This document shows, in pieces, positions 8,882 to 17,057 of a DNA stretch of 64,000 nt (position 1 is the stretch's first letter; each line of letters starts with the position of its first letter). The notes under the pieces are model-generated. The model saw only the letters and a list, made by a program, of their open reading frames with translations, searched no databases and was not told the origin of the DNA. The stretch is from assembly GCF_026008515.1 (NCBI RefSeq), contig NZ_BQYM01000004.1, positions 124,001 to 188,000 on the forward strand, given 5' to 3'. The position numbers were made by a program, and so were the translations under genes. Source of the stretch: Hoyosella levis (GTDB lineage: Bacteria; Actinomycetota; Actinomycetes; Mycobacteriales; Mycobacteriaceae).

Positions 8882-10552
8882 GTGTCGGGTGGTCCGCTGA
8901 TCGTGCAGTCTGACAAGACCCTGCTGCTGGAGATCGACCATGAGTCGTCGCCGGCAGCGAGGTCGGCCATCGCGCCATTCGCGGAGCTCGAGCGCGCGCC
9001 GGAGCATGTGCACACCTATCGGGTGACGCCGCTGGCGCTGTGGAACGCGCGGGCGGCCGGCCATGATGCCGAGCAGGTCGTGGATGCACTGGTGCGGTAC
9101 TCCCGCTATCCGGTGCCGCAGGCGCTGCTCGTGGACATCGTGGACACGATGGGCCGCTATGGCCGGTTGCAGCTGGTGAAGCATCCGGTGCAGGGGCTGA
9201 CGCTGGTGAGCCTGGACCGGGCGGTGCTCGCGGAGGTGATGCGGCACAAGAAGATCGCCCCGATGCTGGGGGCCCGCATCGACGACGACACGGTGGTGGT
9301 CCATCCCTCGGAGCGGGGCCGCTTGAAGCAGATGCTGCTGAAGGTGGGCTGGCCGGCGGAGGACTTCGCGGGCTATGTCGATGGCGAGGCGCATGAGATC
9401 GCGCTCGATACGAGCGGCGGCTGGCACCTGCGCGACTACCAGCAGATGGCGGCGGACTCGTTCTGGGATGGCGGCTCCGGCGTGGTGGTGCTGCCGTGCG
9501 GTTCCGGCAAGACGATCGTGGGGGCGGCGGCGATGGCGCGGGCCTCGGCGACGACGCTGATCCTGGTGACGAACACCGTGTCGGGCCGGCAGTGGAAGCG
9601 CGAGCTGCTGGCGCGGACGTCGCTGACCGAGGAGGAGATCGGCGAGTACTCGGGCGAGCGCAAGGAAGTCCGCCCGGTGACGATCGCCACGTATCAGGTG
9701 ATCACGCGGCGCTCGAAGGGCGAGTACAAGCACCTGGAGCTCTTTGATTCGCGCGACTGGGGCCTGGTGATCTACGACGAGGTGCATCTGCTCCCCGCGC
9801 CGGTGTTCCGCATGACCGCGGACCTGCAATCGCGCCGCCGCCTGGGGTTGACGGCAACACTGGTGCGCGAGGACGGCCGCGAGGGCGATGTGTTCTCGCT
9901 GATCGGGCCCAAGCGGTATGACGCGCCGTGGAAGGACATCGAGGCGCAGGGCTGGATCGCGCCAGCGGATTGCGTGGAGGTGCGGGTGACGCTCACCGAG
10001 GCGGAGCGCATGTCGTACGCGGTGGCGGAGCCGGAGGAGCGGTACAAGCTGTGCTCGACGGCGCGCACGAAGATCCCGGTGGTCAAGTCGATCCTGGCGC
10101 GGCACGAGGGCGCGCAGACCCTGGTGATCGGCGCCTACCTGGACCAGCTGGAGGAGCTGGGCGAGCAGCTCGATGCCCCGGTGATCCAGGGCTCCACCCG
10201 CAACAAAGAGCGCGAGGAACTATTCGATGCGTTCCGGCGGGGCGAGGTCAGCACGCTGGTGGTGAGCAAGGTGGCGAACTTCTCGATCGATCTGCCGGAG
10301 GCCTCGGTGGCGGTGCAGGTCTCGGGGACGTTCGGTTCCCGGCAGGAGGAGGCGCAGCGGCTCGGTCGCCTGCTGCGGCCGAAGAAGGACGGGCACCAGG
10401 CGCACTTCTACTCGGTGGTCTCCCGCGACACCCTCGATACGGAGTACGCGGCGCACCGGCAGCGGTTCCTCGCCGAGCAGGGCTATGCGTACCGGATCGT
10501 CGATGCCGATGATCTGCTCGGTCCCGCCATCGGGGACGCTGCATCCGAGTAG
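8882..10552 (+). CDS. xpb: DNA repair helicase XPB (ERCC3-like, SF2)
   Basis: ATP-dependent 3'-5' DNA helicase related to eukaryotic TFIIH XPB. In the 556-residue protein the N-terminal damage-recognition region (about 1-130) precedes helicase domain 1 with Walker A PCGSGKT (205-211), Walker B DEVH (299-302), GLTAT motif III and the XPB-specific RED element (329-331). Domain 2 has VIGAYLDQLEELG, IQGSTRNKER and the arginine-finger motif QRLGRLLRPKK. Three GTG codons compete (8867, 8876, 8882); only 8882 has a proper TGAGGAG site 7 nt upstream. Co-transcribed with the preceding partner gene. Confidence 0.93.
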   Translation: MSGGPLIVQSDKTLLLEIDHESSPAARSAIAPFAELERAPEHVHTYRVTPLALWNARAAGHDAEQVVDALVRYSRYPVPQALLVDIVDTMGRYGRLQLVKHPVQGLTLVSLDRAVLAEVMRHKKIAPMLGARIDDDTVVVHPSERGRLKQMLLKVGWPAEDFAGYVDGEAHEIALDTSGGWHLRDYQQMAADSFWDGGSGVVVLPCGSGKTIVGAAAMARASATTLILVTNTVSGRQWKRELLARTSLTEEEIGEYSGERKEVRPVTIATYQVITRRSKGEYKHLELFDSRDWGLVIYDEVHLLPAPVFRMTADLQSRRRLGLTATLVREDGREGDVFSLIGPKRYDAPWKDIEAQGWIAPADCVEVRVTLTEAERMSYAVAEPEERYKLCSTARTKIPVVKSILARHEGAQTLVIGAYLDQLEELGEQLDAPVIQGSTRNKEREELFDAFRRGEVSTLVVSKVANFSIDLPEASVAVQVSGTFGSRQEEAQRLGRLLRPKKDGHQAHFYSVVSRDTLDTEYAAHRQRFLAEQGYAYRIVDADDLLGPAIGDAASE

Positions 10553-10580
10553 GACCGGCCACCGACGTAGGCTGGTAGGC

Positions 10581-11237
10581 GTGCGAACCCTGGAATTCCT
10601 TGTTGATGTGCCCCACGCCCGACGTGTGAACGAGATGCTCGGCGACCTGCGCCGGGTGCAGTTCTCGGCGTTGATCGTGATCGCGCTGCTCATCGGTGGC
10701 GCGGTAGGCCTGTTCATGGTCGGTGAAGCCTGGGCTTTCGCGGTGGCGGGCGCGCTGCTCGTGGCGGCGGTCGGCATGGGCTACGCGGGCATCTATGCCC
10801 CGCGGCGGGCGTCGGACCTGCAAAAGCTCTATAGCGAGTACGAGCTCGTCCCGGCGATGGTGACCGCGGTGCGGCCGCGCGGGGTGACGCTGCTCGCGCT
10901 GGTCAACGTGACGCGGGACCGGTCGGGGCCGCCCGTGTGGGCGCTGGTGCCGCGACGGGTGCAGAACCTTCCCGGCCATGAGCGTCGCGAGGGCGAGCGG
11001 GTGGCATGCGTGGCAGTGACGTCGGGCGCCCCGGGCTCGAAGGTGTGGCAGCAAGTGCGCCCGATGCCGATCGCCTGGGGGGCGCGCGATACCGACGTGC
11101 TCGCGCGGGCAGTGCGGGCGATCCCCCATGTCGAGTGGGAAGTACTGCGCAAGAACATGGTTCGCACCGAGGAAGCGGAGAAGTCACGCACGTATCCCAT
11201 CCTCAAGGACAAGGAACTGCCGCCGGAGCTGCGCTGA
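10581..11237 (+). CDS. DUF3239-like membrane protein, leaderless
   Basis: A 218-residue protein: a short N-terminal soluble part (VRTLEFLVDVPHARRVNEML), two adjacent transmembrane helices (about residues 31-50 and 54-74), and a 140-residue cytoplasmic C-terminal domain (LVPAMVTAVRPRGVTLLALVNV ... VWQQVRPMPIAWG). It resembles DUF3239 proteins of corynebacteria; that assignment is moderate and the function is unknown. The GTG at 10581 follows TAGGCT (10568-10573) by 7 nt with no ribosome site, a textbook leaderless start. Confidence 0.7.
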   Translation: MRTLEFLVDVPHARRVNEMLGDLRRVQFSALIVIALLIGGAVGLFMVGEAWAFAVAGALLVAAVGMGYAGIYAPRRASDLQKLYSEYELVPAMVTAVRPRGVTLLALVNVTRDRSGPPVWALVPRRVQNLPGHERREGERVACVAVTSGAPGSKVWQQVRPMPIAWGARDTDVLARAVRAIPHVEWEVLRKNMVRTEEAEKSRTYPILKDKELPPELR

Positions 11238-11757
11238 ATGGCGCGCACGGCACACCACCCCCATATCCTTTTCGCATTCGCATATCCCTATGTCACCAAG
11301 GTGAATTGAGATACGCATCACATTACAATTTGTTCATAGGTCCGCGTTTCGCCCAACCCACCGGCCTGGCATCGCTTAGATTTCCCGTATTGGATGGCGC
11401 CCAGCAGTCCACCCTGCCCGGTTTGCCGGGTGCTGCTTCGGGAAACCCCAGGGAACCGGCCGCGTCCCACAGCTTGGGACATTGGTAAACCGTGGGTTAA
11501 CTGAACGGGAAACCCGACGGTGACGTCCCTCACAAGACTGTTGGTGACGCCACAGTAAACGCTCAGAAAACTCACAGCATATCCGCGTACGAATCTGAGC
11601 GTGCCCAAAATGTGATAGCCGCGAGATCCGCGTCAATCGCGTTAACAACGCCAGGCGTAGGCTCCCGATCGCTCGTGCGGTGCGGTAGAAATTTCACCGA
11701 GCGCCAAACCGGCGCAGCACCATTCACGTAGCACGACCCGAACCAAGGAGCCTCACC
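11238..11757 (+). other. 520-bp upstream region of porin-like gene
   Basis: No gene seen. The left part is AT-richer than its surroundings (around 11290-11330). GGTGACG occurs twice on the same strand (near 11519 and 11544), and GTTAAC occurs twice (near 11493 and 11640), possible regulator contacts. TAGGCT at about 11658 could be a -10, leaving a 95-nt leader. A long control region before one tiny gene suggests strong or complex regulation. Confidence 0.35.
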
Positions 11758-12003
11758 ATGGACGCACTTGCCCAGATCGCAGCCGACGCCGAGCTGTTCA
11801 TCTCCGCTCTCTCCGCTGGCGGCGACTTCTTCTCCGGCCTCGGTGACTACAACGGCGGCACCGGCGACCTGCTCTCCGGCATCGCTGAGCTGCTCGGCGG
11901 AACCGATGGCGATGGCGTCCGCTACGGCGTCGTTGGCTCGATGGAGAGCTTCGGCAGCATTGGCGCCGAGGCTGACGCCACCGCCACCGCCGCCGCTGAG
12001 TGA
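11758..12003 (+). CDS. PorA/PorH-like small acidic outer-envelope protein
   Basis: An 81-residue acidic protein with no signal peptide. Residues 1-48 (MDALAQIAADAELFISALSAG ... LLSGIAELLGG) can form an amphipathic helix rich in Ala, Leu, Ser and Asp, followed by a Gly/Ala/Thr tail ending ADATATAAAE. Size, acidity and lack of a Sec signal resemble the corynebacterial channel formers PorA and PorH, which are O-mycoloylated on serine by a mycolyltransferase. The next gene is a mycolyltransferase and is followed by a second such peptide. Strong AAGGAG site 7 nt before the ATG. Assignment as a mycolated porin is inference; sequence identity to PorA/PorH is not obvious. Confidence 0.6.
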   Translation: MDALAQIAADAELFISALSAGGDFFSGLGDYNGGTGDLLSGIAELLGGTDGDGVRYGVVGSMESFGSIGAEADATATAAAE

Positions 12004-12026
12004 CTCTCGCTCCCTGAGTGATCCCC

Positions 12027-12058
12027 CACCCCCGAGCGTGCACCTGCGCCCGGGGGTG
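12027..12058 (+). terminator. hairpin after porin-like gene 1
   Basis: CACCCCCG (12027-12034) pairs with CGGGGGTG (12051-12058), extended inward by GCG/CGC. It lies 24 nt after the stop, so gene 1 may be transcribed alone while the mycolyltransferase uses its own promoter in 12059-12233. Confidence 0.6.
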
Positions 12059-12233
12059 CGGTGTATCAGGAGCCGCCCGCGCAACCGCCAAAGGCCGTGG
12101 CAGCACCGGGAGAACACAGCACGGTCGCGGACGTGCACCAATCTCCAGTAACGCCCGGTATGCCCTGAAGCGATCGATTAATGTTCCCCGCGAACTACTT
12201 CTGTTCCGCATTCAACAAGGTGAGGTCTCATTC

Positions 12234-13250
12234 ATGCGCCGAGCATCGTTCCGACGCAGGCTGGTCACCGCGGCCGCTGCGACTGCCCTGCTGGTCGCCC
12301 CCGTCGTGGGCACGAGCACCACTGCCGTTAGCCAGACGTCCGGCGCGTACGTGGTGTCCACCGAGATCACCGGCACGCAGAAGATGACGGTCAACGTCTT
12401 CTCCCCCTCGATGGACCGGGTCATCCCGATCGAGGTCCTGCGCCCCGCCGATACCTCCGTGCCGCGCCCCACCCTGTACCTGCTCAACGGTGCTGGTGGC
12501 GGCGAGGATTCCGCCACCTGGTCCGCGCGCACCAACGCGGACGAGTTCTTCGCCAACAAGGACGTCAACGTCATCACGCCCATCGGCGGCCGCCTGTCGT
12601 ACTACACCGACTGGGAGCGTGACGATCCCACTCTCGGCCGCCACAAGTGGGAGACGTTCCTCACCGAGGAGCTTCCCCCCGTGATCGATAGCGCTCTCGG
12701 CACCAACGGCGTGAATGCTGTCGCGGGCATCTCGACCTCCGCGACCAGTGTGTTCAACCTGGCCATCGCCCGTCCGGGCCTGTTCAACGCGGTCGCTGCC
12801 TACAGTGGCTGCGCCCAGACGGCTGATCCGCTCGGCCAGCAGTACGTCCGCGCCGTCGTCGAGGGCCGCGGCAATGCCGACGCCACCAACATGTGGGGAC
12901 CCTACGGCGGCCCCGGCTGGGTGGCGCATGATCCGGTCATCAACGCGGAGCAACTGCGCGGCACCACGATCTACGTCTCCAACGGCTCCGGCCTTGCTGG
13001 CGAGCACGACACCATCGAGGATTCCCGCGTCGGCGGCGATCAGGCGACCCTGACGAACCAGATCATCGTTGGCGGCGCCATCGAGCTCGCCACCATCCCC
13101 TGCACCGTCAATCTGCAGGCCCGGCTGGCCCAGCTGGACATCCCGGCTACTTTCAACTGGCGTCCCACCGGTACCCATTCGTGGGGCTACTGGGAGGACG
13201 ACCTGCACGATTCGTGGCCCGTCATCGCCGAGGCCATCGGCGTCTCCTGA
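12234..13250 (+). CDS. antigen-85-type mycolyltransferase (trehalose/protein mycolyltransferase)
   Basis: Secreted alpha/beta-hydrolase that moves mycoloyl groups between trehalose lipids, arabinogalactan or proteins. The 338-residue precursor has a twin-Arg-like basic N-terminus and hydrophobic core (residues 7-25), mature protein from about 35. The nucleophile elbow GISTSATS puts the catalytic Ser at 167; His315 lies in GTHSWGYW, and Glu284 is spaced like the Ag85 acid. Cys193 (YSGC) and Cys290 (TIPCTV) may form the disulfide typical of corynebacterial Cmt/Myt proteins. ATG at 12234 with an AAGGTGAGG site. Flanked on both sides by PorA/PorH-like genes, which suggests it may acylate them (as MytC does in C. 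glutamicum); substrate is inferred. Confidence 0.9.
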   Translation: MRRASFRRRLVTAAAATALLVAPVVGTSTTAVSQTSGAYVVSTEITGTQKMTVNVFSPSMDRVIPIEVLRPADTSVPRPTLYLLNGAGGGEDSATWSARTNADEFFANKDVNVITPIGGRLSYYTDWERDDPTLGRHKWETFLTEELPPVIDSALGTNGVNAVAGISTSATSVFNLAIARPGLFNAVAAYSGCAQTADPLGQQYVRAVVEGRGNADATNMWGPYGGPGWVAHDPVINAEQLRGTTIYVSNGSGLAGEHDTIEDSRVGGDQATLTNQIIVGGAIELATIPCTVNLQARLAQLDIPATFNWRPTGTHSWGYWEDDLHDSWPVIAEAIGVS

Positions 13251-13291
13251 GCTGAATCGGCTCCCGAACGGACAACCCCGAAAGGATAACC

Positions 13292-13414
13292 ATGGGTTCC
13301 ATCGCTGACATCGCTGGCTTCTTCTACTCGCTCGCGGAGGTCTCCTACAGCATCGAGGGCCTCTTCGACGGGGCAGTGTTCATCGCAGACCTGATCAGCC
13401 AGTTCCAGGGCTGA
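13292..13414 (+). CDS. 40-residue PorA/PorH-like peptide
   Basis: A 40-codon gene: starts MGSIADIAGFFYSLAEVSY and ends DLISQFQG, no signal peptide, net charge about -5, amphipathic helical with five serines that could accept mycolate. C. glutamicum PorA is 45 residues with similar composition. AAAGGA ribosome site 7 nt before the ATG, 41 nt after the mycolyltransferase stop, and a strong terminator 13 nt after its own stop, so it is almost certainly expressed in the mycolyltransferase operon. Easily missed by gene callers because of its length. The porin role is inference. Confidence 0.65.
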   Translation: MGSIADIAGFFYSLAEVSYSIEGLFDGAVFIADLISQFQG

Positions 13415-13426
13415 GCCTGTAGCACG

Positions 13427-13468
13427 AGGGCCCCGGCAGTGGAATCATTCCACTGCCGGGGCCCTTTT
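13427..13468 (+). terminator. strong intrinsic terminator of mycolyltransferase operon
   Basis: Near-perfect 19-bp inverted repeat, arms 13427-13445 and 13447-13465 (GGGCCCCGGCAGTGG core), followed by TTTT. Confidence 0.92.
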
Positions 13469-13478
13469 GCTCATAACT

Positions 13479-13541
13479 CCGCGAGTGTGCGATCCACGAC
13501 ACGCTTTTGCGCTGGAGCTGTCGTTATTCGCACATTCGCGG
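13479..13541. repeat. long imperfect palindrome (family F, single copy)
   Basis: 23-nt arms 13479-13501 and 13519-13541 match at 19 positions (CCGCGA, TGTGCGA and ACGACA blocks); 17-nt loop. It lies between the operon terminator and the convergent fadD6 stop and does not look like a second terminator because no T-run follows. Confidence 0.7.
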
Positions 13542-13578
13542 GGCTGGCCGCGTGCCCCTCGCGGGGCTGATGCCGGGG

Positions 13579-15396
13579 CTAGAAGCGGATCTTGCCGCTC
13601 GCCACATCCTCTGGATACTCCGCGTAGTACTCGATGTAGCCACGCTCAGCGTCGGCGAGGACATACAGCGGGTCGTCCACCTGCTCGGGGTCGTAGCCGG
13701 CGTTGCGCAGCTCCACCTTCTGCGACTTGAACGTCGAGGTCTGCTCCACCTCGTCGATGAGCCGCACGAACAAGGGCACCGCGTACGAGGGCAACGTCTC
13801 GATCAGGTGGTTCGCGAACTTCTTCCCGTCGAACGATGCTCCGTCGTGCAACTGGATCGCCGCCATGCCCGCCTTGCCATCTGCACCGGGCACCTCCACC
13901 CCGTACACCACGGCCTGATCGACCTCGGACAGCGAGCCGAGCGCGCCCTCCACCTCGGTGGTGGCAACGTTCTCGCCCTTCCAGCGGAAGGTATCCCCGA
14001 GCCGGTCGGCGAACGCGATATGCCGGAAGCCCTGGTTGTAGACCAGATCGCCGGTGTTGAACCAGGAGTCGCCCTCCTTGAACGCGTCGCGCAGCACCTT
14101 CTTCTCGGTGGCCTTCGGATCGGTGTAGCCATCGAACGGGGCACGGCTGGTGATCTTCGTGATCAGCAGCCCCTTGCCGCCCTTCTTGACCTTGCGGAGC
14201 TTGCCATCAGCACCGCGGCGAGGCTCCTCGTTCTCCTCGTCATACTCGACGATCGAGAACGGCAGCGGGCAGATCCCGGCAGTGCGCTCCACGTTCAGGG
14301 CATTGACGAACGCGAGGTTGCACTCGCTCGCCCCATAGAACTCGGCGATGCGCTCGATGCCGAACCGCTCCTGGAACTCCTCCCAGATCTCCGGGCGCAG
14401 CCCATTGCCCACCACCACGCGCACGCGGTGATGGCGCTCGATGGGCTTGGGGTCCTGGTTCAGCAGGTACCGGCACAGCTCGCCGATGTAGCAGAACGAG
14501 GTGGCCTCCGACTGCACCACCTCGTCCCAGAACCGCGACACCGAGAACGACCGGCCGATCGCCAGCGTCGCGCCCGCCCCCAGCACCGACGACAACGACA
14601 CCGTCAACGCATTGTTGTGATACAGCGGCAAGCACGAGTACAGCACGTCGTCGCCGTCGAGGCGCACGCCGAGGCCACCGAGACCTGCCATACTCTTCAA
14701 CCAGCGCATGTTCGACATCGTGCTGGCCTTCGGCATGCCCGTCGTGCCCGAGGTGAAGATGTAGAACACCTTCTCCTTCGCGCGTAGCTGCACCGTAACC
14801 TCCGGGTCCGCGGTCGGCTCCCCCTCCGCGAGGTCATCAAGATCCGGGAAGCCCTCGAGCTTCGCGTCCTCATCGCGCAGGCCCAGCACCGTGCCCTTGA
14901 CCTGGCCCTCCGGCAGTGAATCGAACGCCTCACGGGCGGACGAGCTCACCACGATCACGGTCGAGTCGAGCAGCTTCAGGCTGTGCTCCAGCACCTCGCC
15001 GCGCTGGTTGTAGTTCAGCATGCCCGCCACCGCGCCGAGCTTCGCAGCGGCCAGCGCCGCCAGCAGCGTCGAGGGACGGTTCGGCGCAAGAATGCCCACC
15101 ACCGAGCCGCGCTTGACACCCTGGCTCGCGTACACCGCCGCGTACTGGTTCACCAGCGCGTTCGCGTCGCCATACGAGATGTCCTTGCCCTCGAACCGCA
15201 GGAAAGGCCGATCAGGATGCTTCCCCGCGGCATCCTGGAAGACCTTGCCGACCGAGTTGCGCGTGGTCGCCCGGATCGACAGCAGCCTCGCCGCATCGAC
15301 GAGCATGCCGGGCGCATCCGGGATCAACGCGGGCAACGCCTTCGCGGCATCGAGCAGGCTAACGGGCTGGATCGGGGAACGAGTCGATTGCTCCAT
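13579..15396 (-). CDS. fadD6: long-chain acyl-CoA synthetase, FadD6/FATP type
   Basis: ANL-superfamily enzyme activating long-chain fatty acids with ATP and CoA; 605 residues. P-loop FTSGTTGMPKAS (about 218-229), the FYGASECN motif, the Asp/Arg motif NTGDLVY ... FADRLGDTFRWKGENVATTEVE, and the C-terminal lysine region TSTFKSQKVELRNAGYDP. The layout matches FATP/FadD6 proteins, which couple uptake and activation at the membrane. ATG at 15396 lies 6 nt after TAGGGT on the minus strand: leaderless. Convergent with the mycolyltransferase cassette; it may feed acyl chains to envelope lipids or to the nearby beta-oxidation genes. Confidence 0.9.
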   Translation of the reverse strand: MEQSTRSPIQPVSLLDAAKALPALIPDAPGMLVDAARLLSIRATTRNSVGKVFQDAAGKHPDRPFLRFEGKDISYGDANALVNQYAAVYASQGVKRGSVVGILAPNRPSTLLAALAAAKLGAVAGMLNYNQRGEVLEHSLKLLDSTVIVVSSSAREAFDSLPEGQVKGTVLGLRDEDAKLEGFPDLDDLAEGEPTADPEVTVQLRAKEKVFYIFTSGTTGMPKASTMSNMRWLKSMAGLGGLGVRLDGDDVLYSCLPLYHNNALTVSLSSVLGAGATLAIGRSFSVSRFWDEVVQSEATSFCYIGELCRYLLNQDPKPIERHHRVRVVVGNGLRPEIWEEFQERFGIERIAEFYGASECNLAFVNALNVERTAGICPLPFSIVEYDEENEEPRRGADGKLRKVKKGGKGLLITKITSRAPFDGYTDPKATEKKVLRDAFKEGDSWFNTGDLVYNQGFRHIAFADRLGDTFRWKGENVATTEVEGALGSLSEVDQAVVYGVEVPGADGKAGMAAIQLHDGASFDGKKFANHLIETLPSYAVPLFVRLIDEVEQTSTFKSQKVELRNAGYDPEQVDDPLYVLADAERGYIEYYAEYPEDVASGKIRF

Positions 15397-15623
15397 GTCC
15401 CTACCCTACGGCGCCACGCCTATGTCCTGGAAATAACACCCCGTTAGGTGCCTAACGTGCCTGATCACCCGCACGAAAGGGACATTCGGGGCGGCTCGGG
15501 ATTGCTGACTGTGACGAGGATGACCCTTCATGGTGTGACCAAGCTCCTAACTCCGCTGGGAACCAATCCACCACCCTTATGGGCAGCGACATGCACCGAG
15601 GACAGCGGAGGAACCCCAGCACC

Positions 15624-15890
15624 ATGAACACGCCCAGCGAGAAGTTCGAGACCATCCTCAGCATCGTGTTCATGGCCTACTCCGCTGTCATGCTCATGCT
15701 CTACGCCGTGCTGCTCGTGCAGGGCATCAACGCCTGGTGGCTCATCGCCTCCGTCGGCCTCTTCGGAATCATCATCATCGGATTCCTCGTCATGCCCAAG
15801 GTCAACGGCCGCCACCGCGGCGGGCTCGACGCCGAGGTCCGCCTCCACACCCGCAAGCTGCAAGCCTGCAAGACCGCTTCGGAGCGCTAG
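15624..15890 (+). CDS. small two-helix membrane protein
   Basis: Unrecognised 88-residue protein: short N-terminal cytoplasmic stretch (MNTPSEKFETILS), two hydrophobic helices (about residues 14-34 and 38-58), then a basic tail (VMPKVNGRHRGG ... LQACKTASER). The ATG at 15624 has a GGAGGAA site; an ATG at 15579 would add 15 residues. Followed immediately by palindrome copy A2. Confidence 0.6.
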   Translation: MNTPSEKFETILSIVFMAYSAVMLMLYAVLLVQGINAWWLIASVGLFGIIIIGFLVMPKVNGRHRGGLDAEVRLHTRKLQACKTASER

Positions 15891-15918
15891 GGCCGCTCGC
15901 CCCGCCGCGCCCCTGCCC

Positions 15919-15985
15919 CCGGAAGTGTTACGACCACCCCTTGAACCCAGGCGCCCCGGCAGGGTGCAAAACCGCACACAACCGG
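15919..15985. repeat. dispersed palindrome family A, copy 2
   Basis: CCGGAAGTGTTAC at the left and CAGGGTGCAAAACCGCACAC plus AACCG at the right are the same as in copies 3 and 4; the left inner arm is degenerate. Together with copy 3, in the same orientation, it brackets the DUF559 endonuclease gene. Confidence 0.75.
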
Positions 15986-16060
15986 TGGGATCTCGAACCG
16001 AGACTGTGATCCGCGCCGCATCCGCGAACCTCCGCGCGATCGCGTGCGTCATAGATTGGC

Positions 16061-16894
16061 GTGGATCCCTTCAAGCCCCGCCGCGCCGGGCTCACTCGCT
16101 GCGAGCTCCGCAAGTACCAGCGCGTCCTCGGTGGCGTGTACGTGGATCGAGGCGCGGAGCTGACCCCGCTGGTGAAGGCCCGGGCCGCGTGGGTGTGGGC
16201 GGATGGCGAGTGCGTGCTCTCGGGGATCTCCGCGGCCGCGGTGCTAGGCACCCGCTGGCTGCCCGATGCCCCTCCCGAGATCGTGTACCCACGCGTGGTG
16301 CGCGCGACTGGTTTGATCGCGCACCGCGACGAGCTGCGAGATAGTGACGTCACCACCGTCCGCGGAATGCGGACCACTACGCCTGCGCGCACAGCGTTCG
16401 ATCTGGCCCGCCGCCAGCCGCTCGATGAGGCAGTCGCCCTCGTCGATGCGCTCTACCAGGCCACGAGGCTCACCCCCGCCCAGCTTGGCCGCTACGCCTC
16501 GGAACGAAGGGGCGCCTGGGGCATCAATGCACTTCGCGCCGTCCTCGACCTCGCCGATCCAGGAGCGGAATCACCGCAGGAGACCAAGCTGCGCCTGCTC
16601 ATCGTGCGCGCGGGCCTGCCTCGGCCGCGGGCCCAGCATGTCATCCGCGACGAGCGCGGGCTTTTCATCGCTCGCGCGGACCTCGCCTGGCCCGAGTGGA
16701 AGGTCGCGGTGGAGTATGACGGCGCGCATCACTTCACCGATCCGCGGCAGGCACGCCGCGATGCGCACCGGGCCAATGGCTGCCTGCGCGCGGGGTGGCG
16801 GGTGATCCGTGTGCTGCCCGAGTCGTTGCGCGACGCCGATATCGTGCTCGCGCACATCCGCGAGGCCCTCGCTGCGGCCGGGTACCGGGGATAG
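16061..16894 (+). CDS. DUF559 / Vsr-like endonuclease-domain protein
   Basis: A 277-residue protein. The N-terminal 150 residues resemble the AbiEi-like/'type IV TA' DNA-binding region often fused to this domain (LTRCELRKYQRVLGGVYVDRG ... GISAAAVLGTRWLP ... RTAFDLARR). The C-terminal 110 residues are a DUF559 PD-(D/E)xK-like nuclease: ETKLRLLIVRAGLP, RADLAWPEWKVAVEYDGAHHF, WRVIRVLPESL. The GTG at 16061 is the first usable start. Such genes are abundant and variable in actinobacteria and their role is unproven (defence or repair are guesses). Flanked on both sides by direct copies of palindrome A, which hints at a mobile cassette. Confidence 0.75.
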   Translation: MDPFKPRRAGLTRCELRKYQRVLGGVYVDRGAELTPLVKARAAWVWADGECVLSGISAAAVLGTRWLPDAPPEIVYPRVVRATGLIAHRDELRDSDVTTVRGMRTTTPARTAFDLARRQPLDEAVALVDALYQATRLTPAQLGRYASERRGAWGINALRAVLDLADPGAESPQETKLRLLIVRAGLPRPRAQHVIRDERGLFIARADLAWPEWKVAVEYDGAHHFTDPRQARRDAHRANGCLRAGWRVIRVLPESLRDADIVLAHIREALAAAGYRG

Positions 16895-16908
16895 CCCCTG
16901 CCCCCTCC

Positions 16909-16973
16909 CCCGGAAGTGTTACCTTTTGCACCCTCCCAAGCCGCTAGCAGGGTGCAAAACCGCACACAACCGC
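16909..16973. repeat. dispersed palindrome family A, copy 3
   Basis: Arms TTTTGCACCCT (16924-16934) and AGGGTGCAAAA (16949-16959), preceded by CCGGAAGTGTTACC and followed by CCGCACACAACCG. Same orientation as copy 2; even the C-rich run before it (CCCCTGCCCCC) is shared. Confidence 0.8.
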
Positions 16974-17003
16974 GGGCTAGCAAGCCGGGGCCAACCCACA
17001 AAA

Positions 17004-17041
17004 GCCAGCCCGGCCCCCGCGCGAACGGGAACCGGGCTGGC
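17004..17041. terminator. hairpin between DUF559 gene and fadB
   Basis: 10-bp stem GCCAGCCCGG (17004-17013) / CCGGGCTGGC (17032-17041) with an 18-nt loop, 16 bp after the fadB stop on the minus strand. Probably terminates fadAB. Confidence 0.6.
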
Positions 17042-17057
17042 GAGAGAACCAGGAGAG

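Noticed and set aside
11340-11560. riboswitch-like run with GGGAAACCCC and GGGTTAACTG before the porin-like gene
   Set aside because: Some hairpins can be drawn, but no known riboswitch core fits; kept only as an undefined control region.
13427-13468. possible member of the dispersed palindrome set
   Set aside because: Near-perfect stem followed by TTTT directly after an operon: an ordinary intrinsic terminator.
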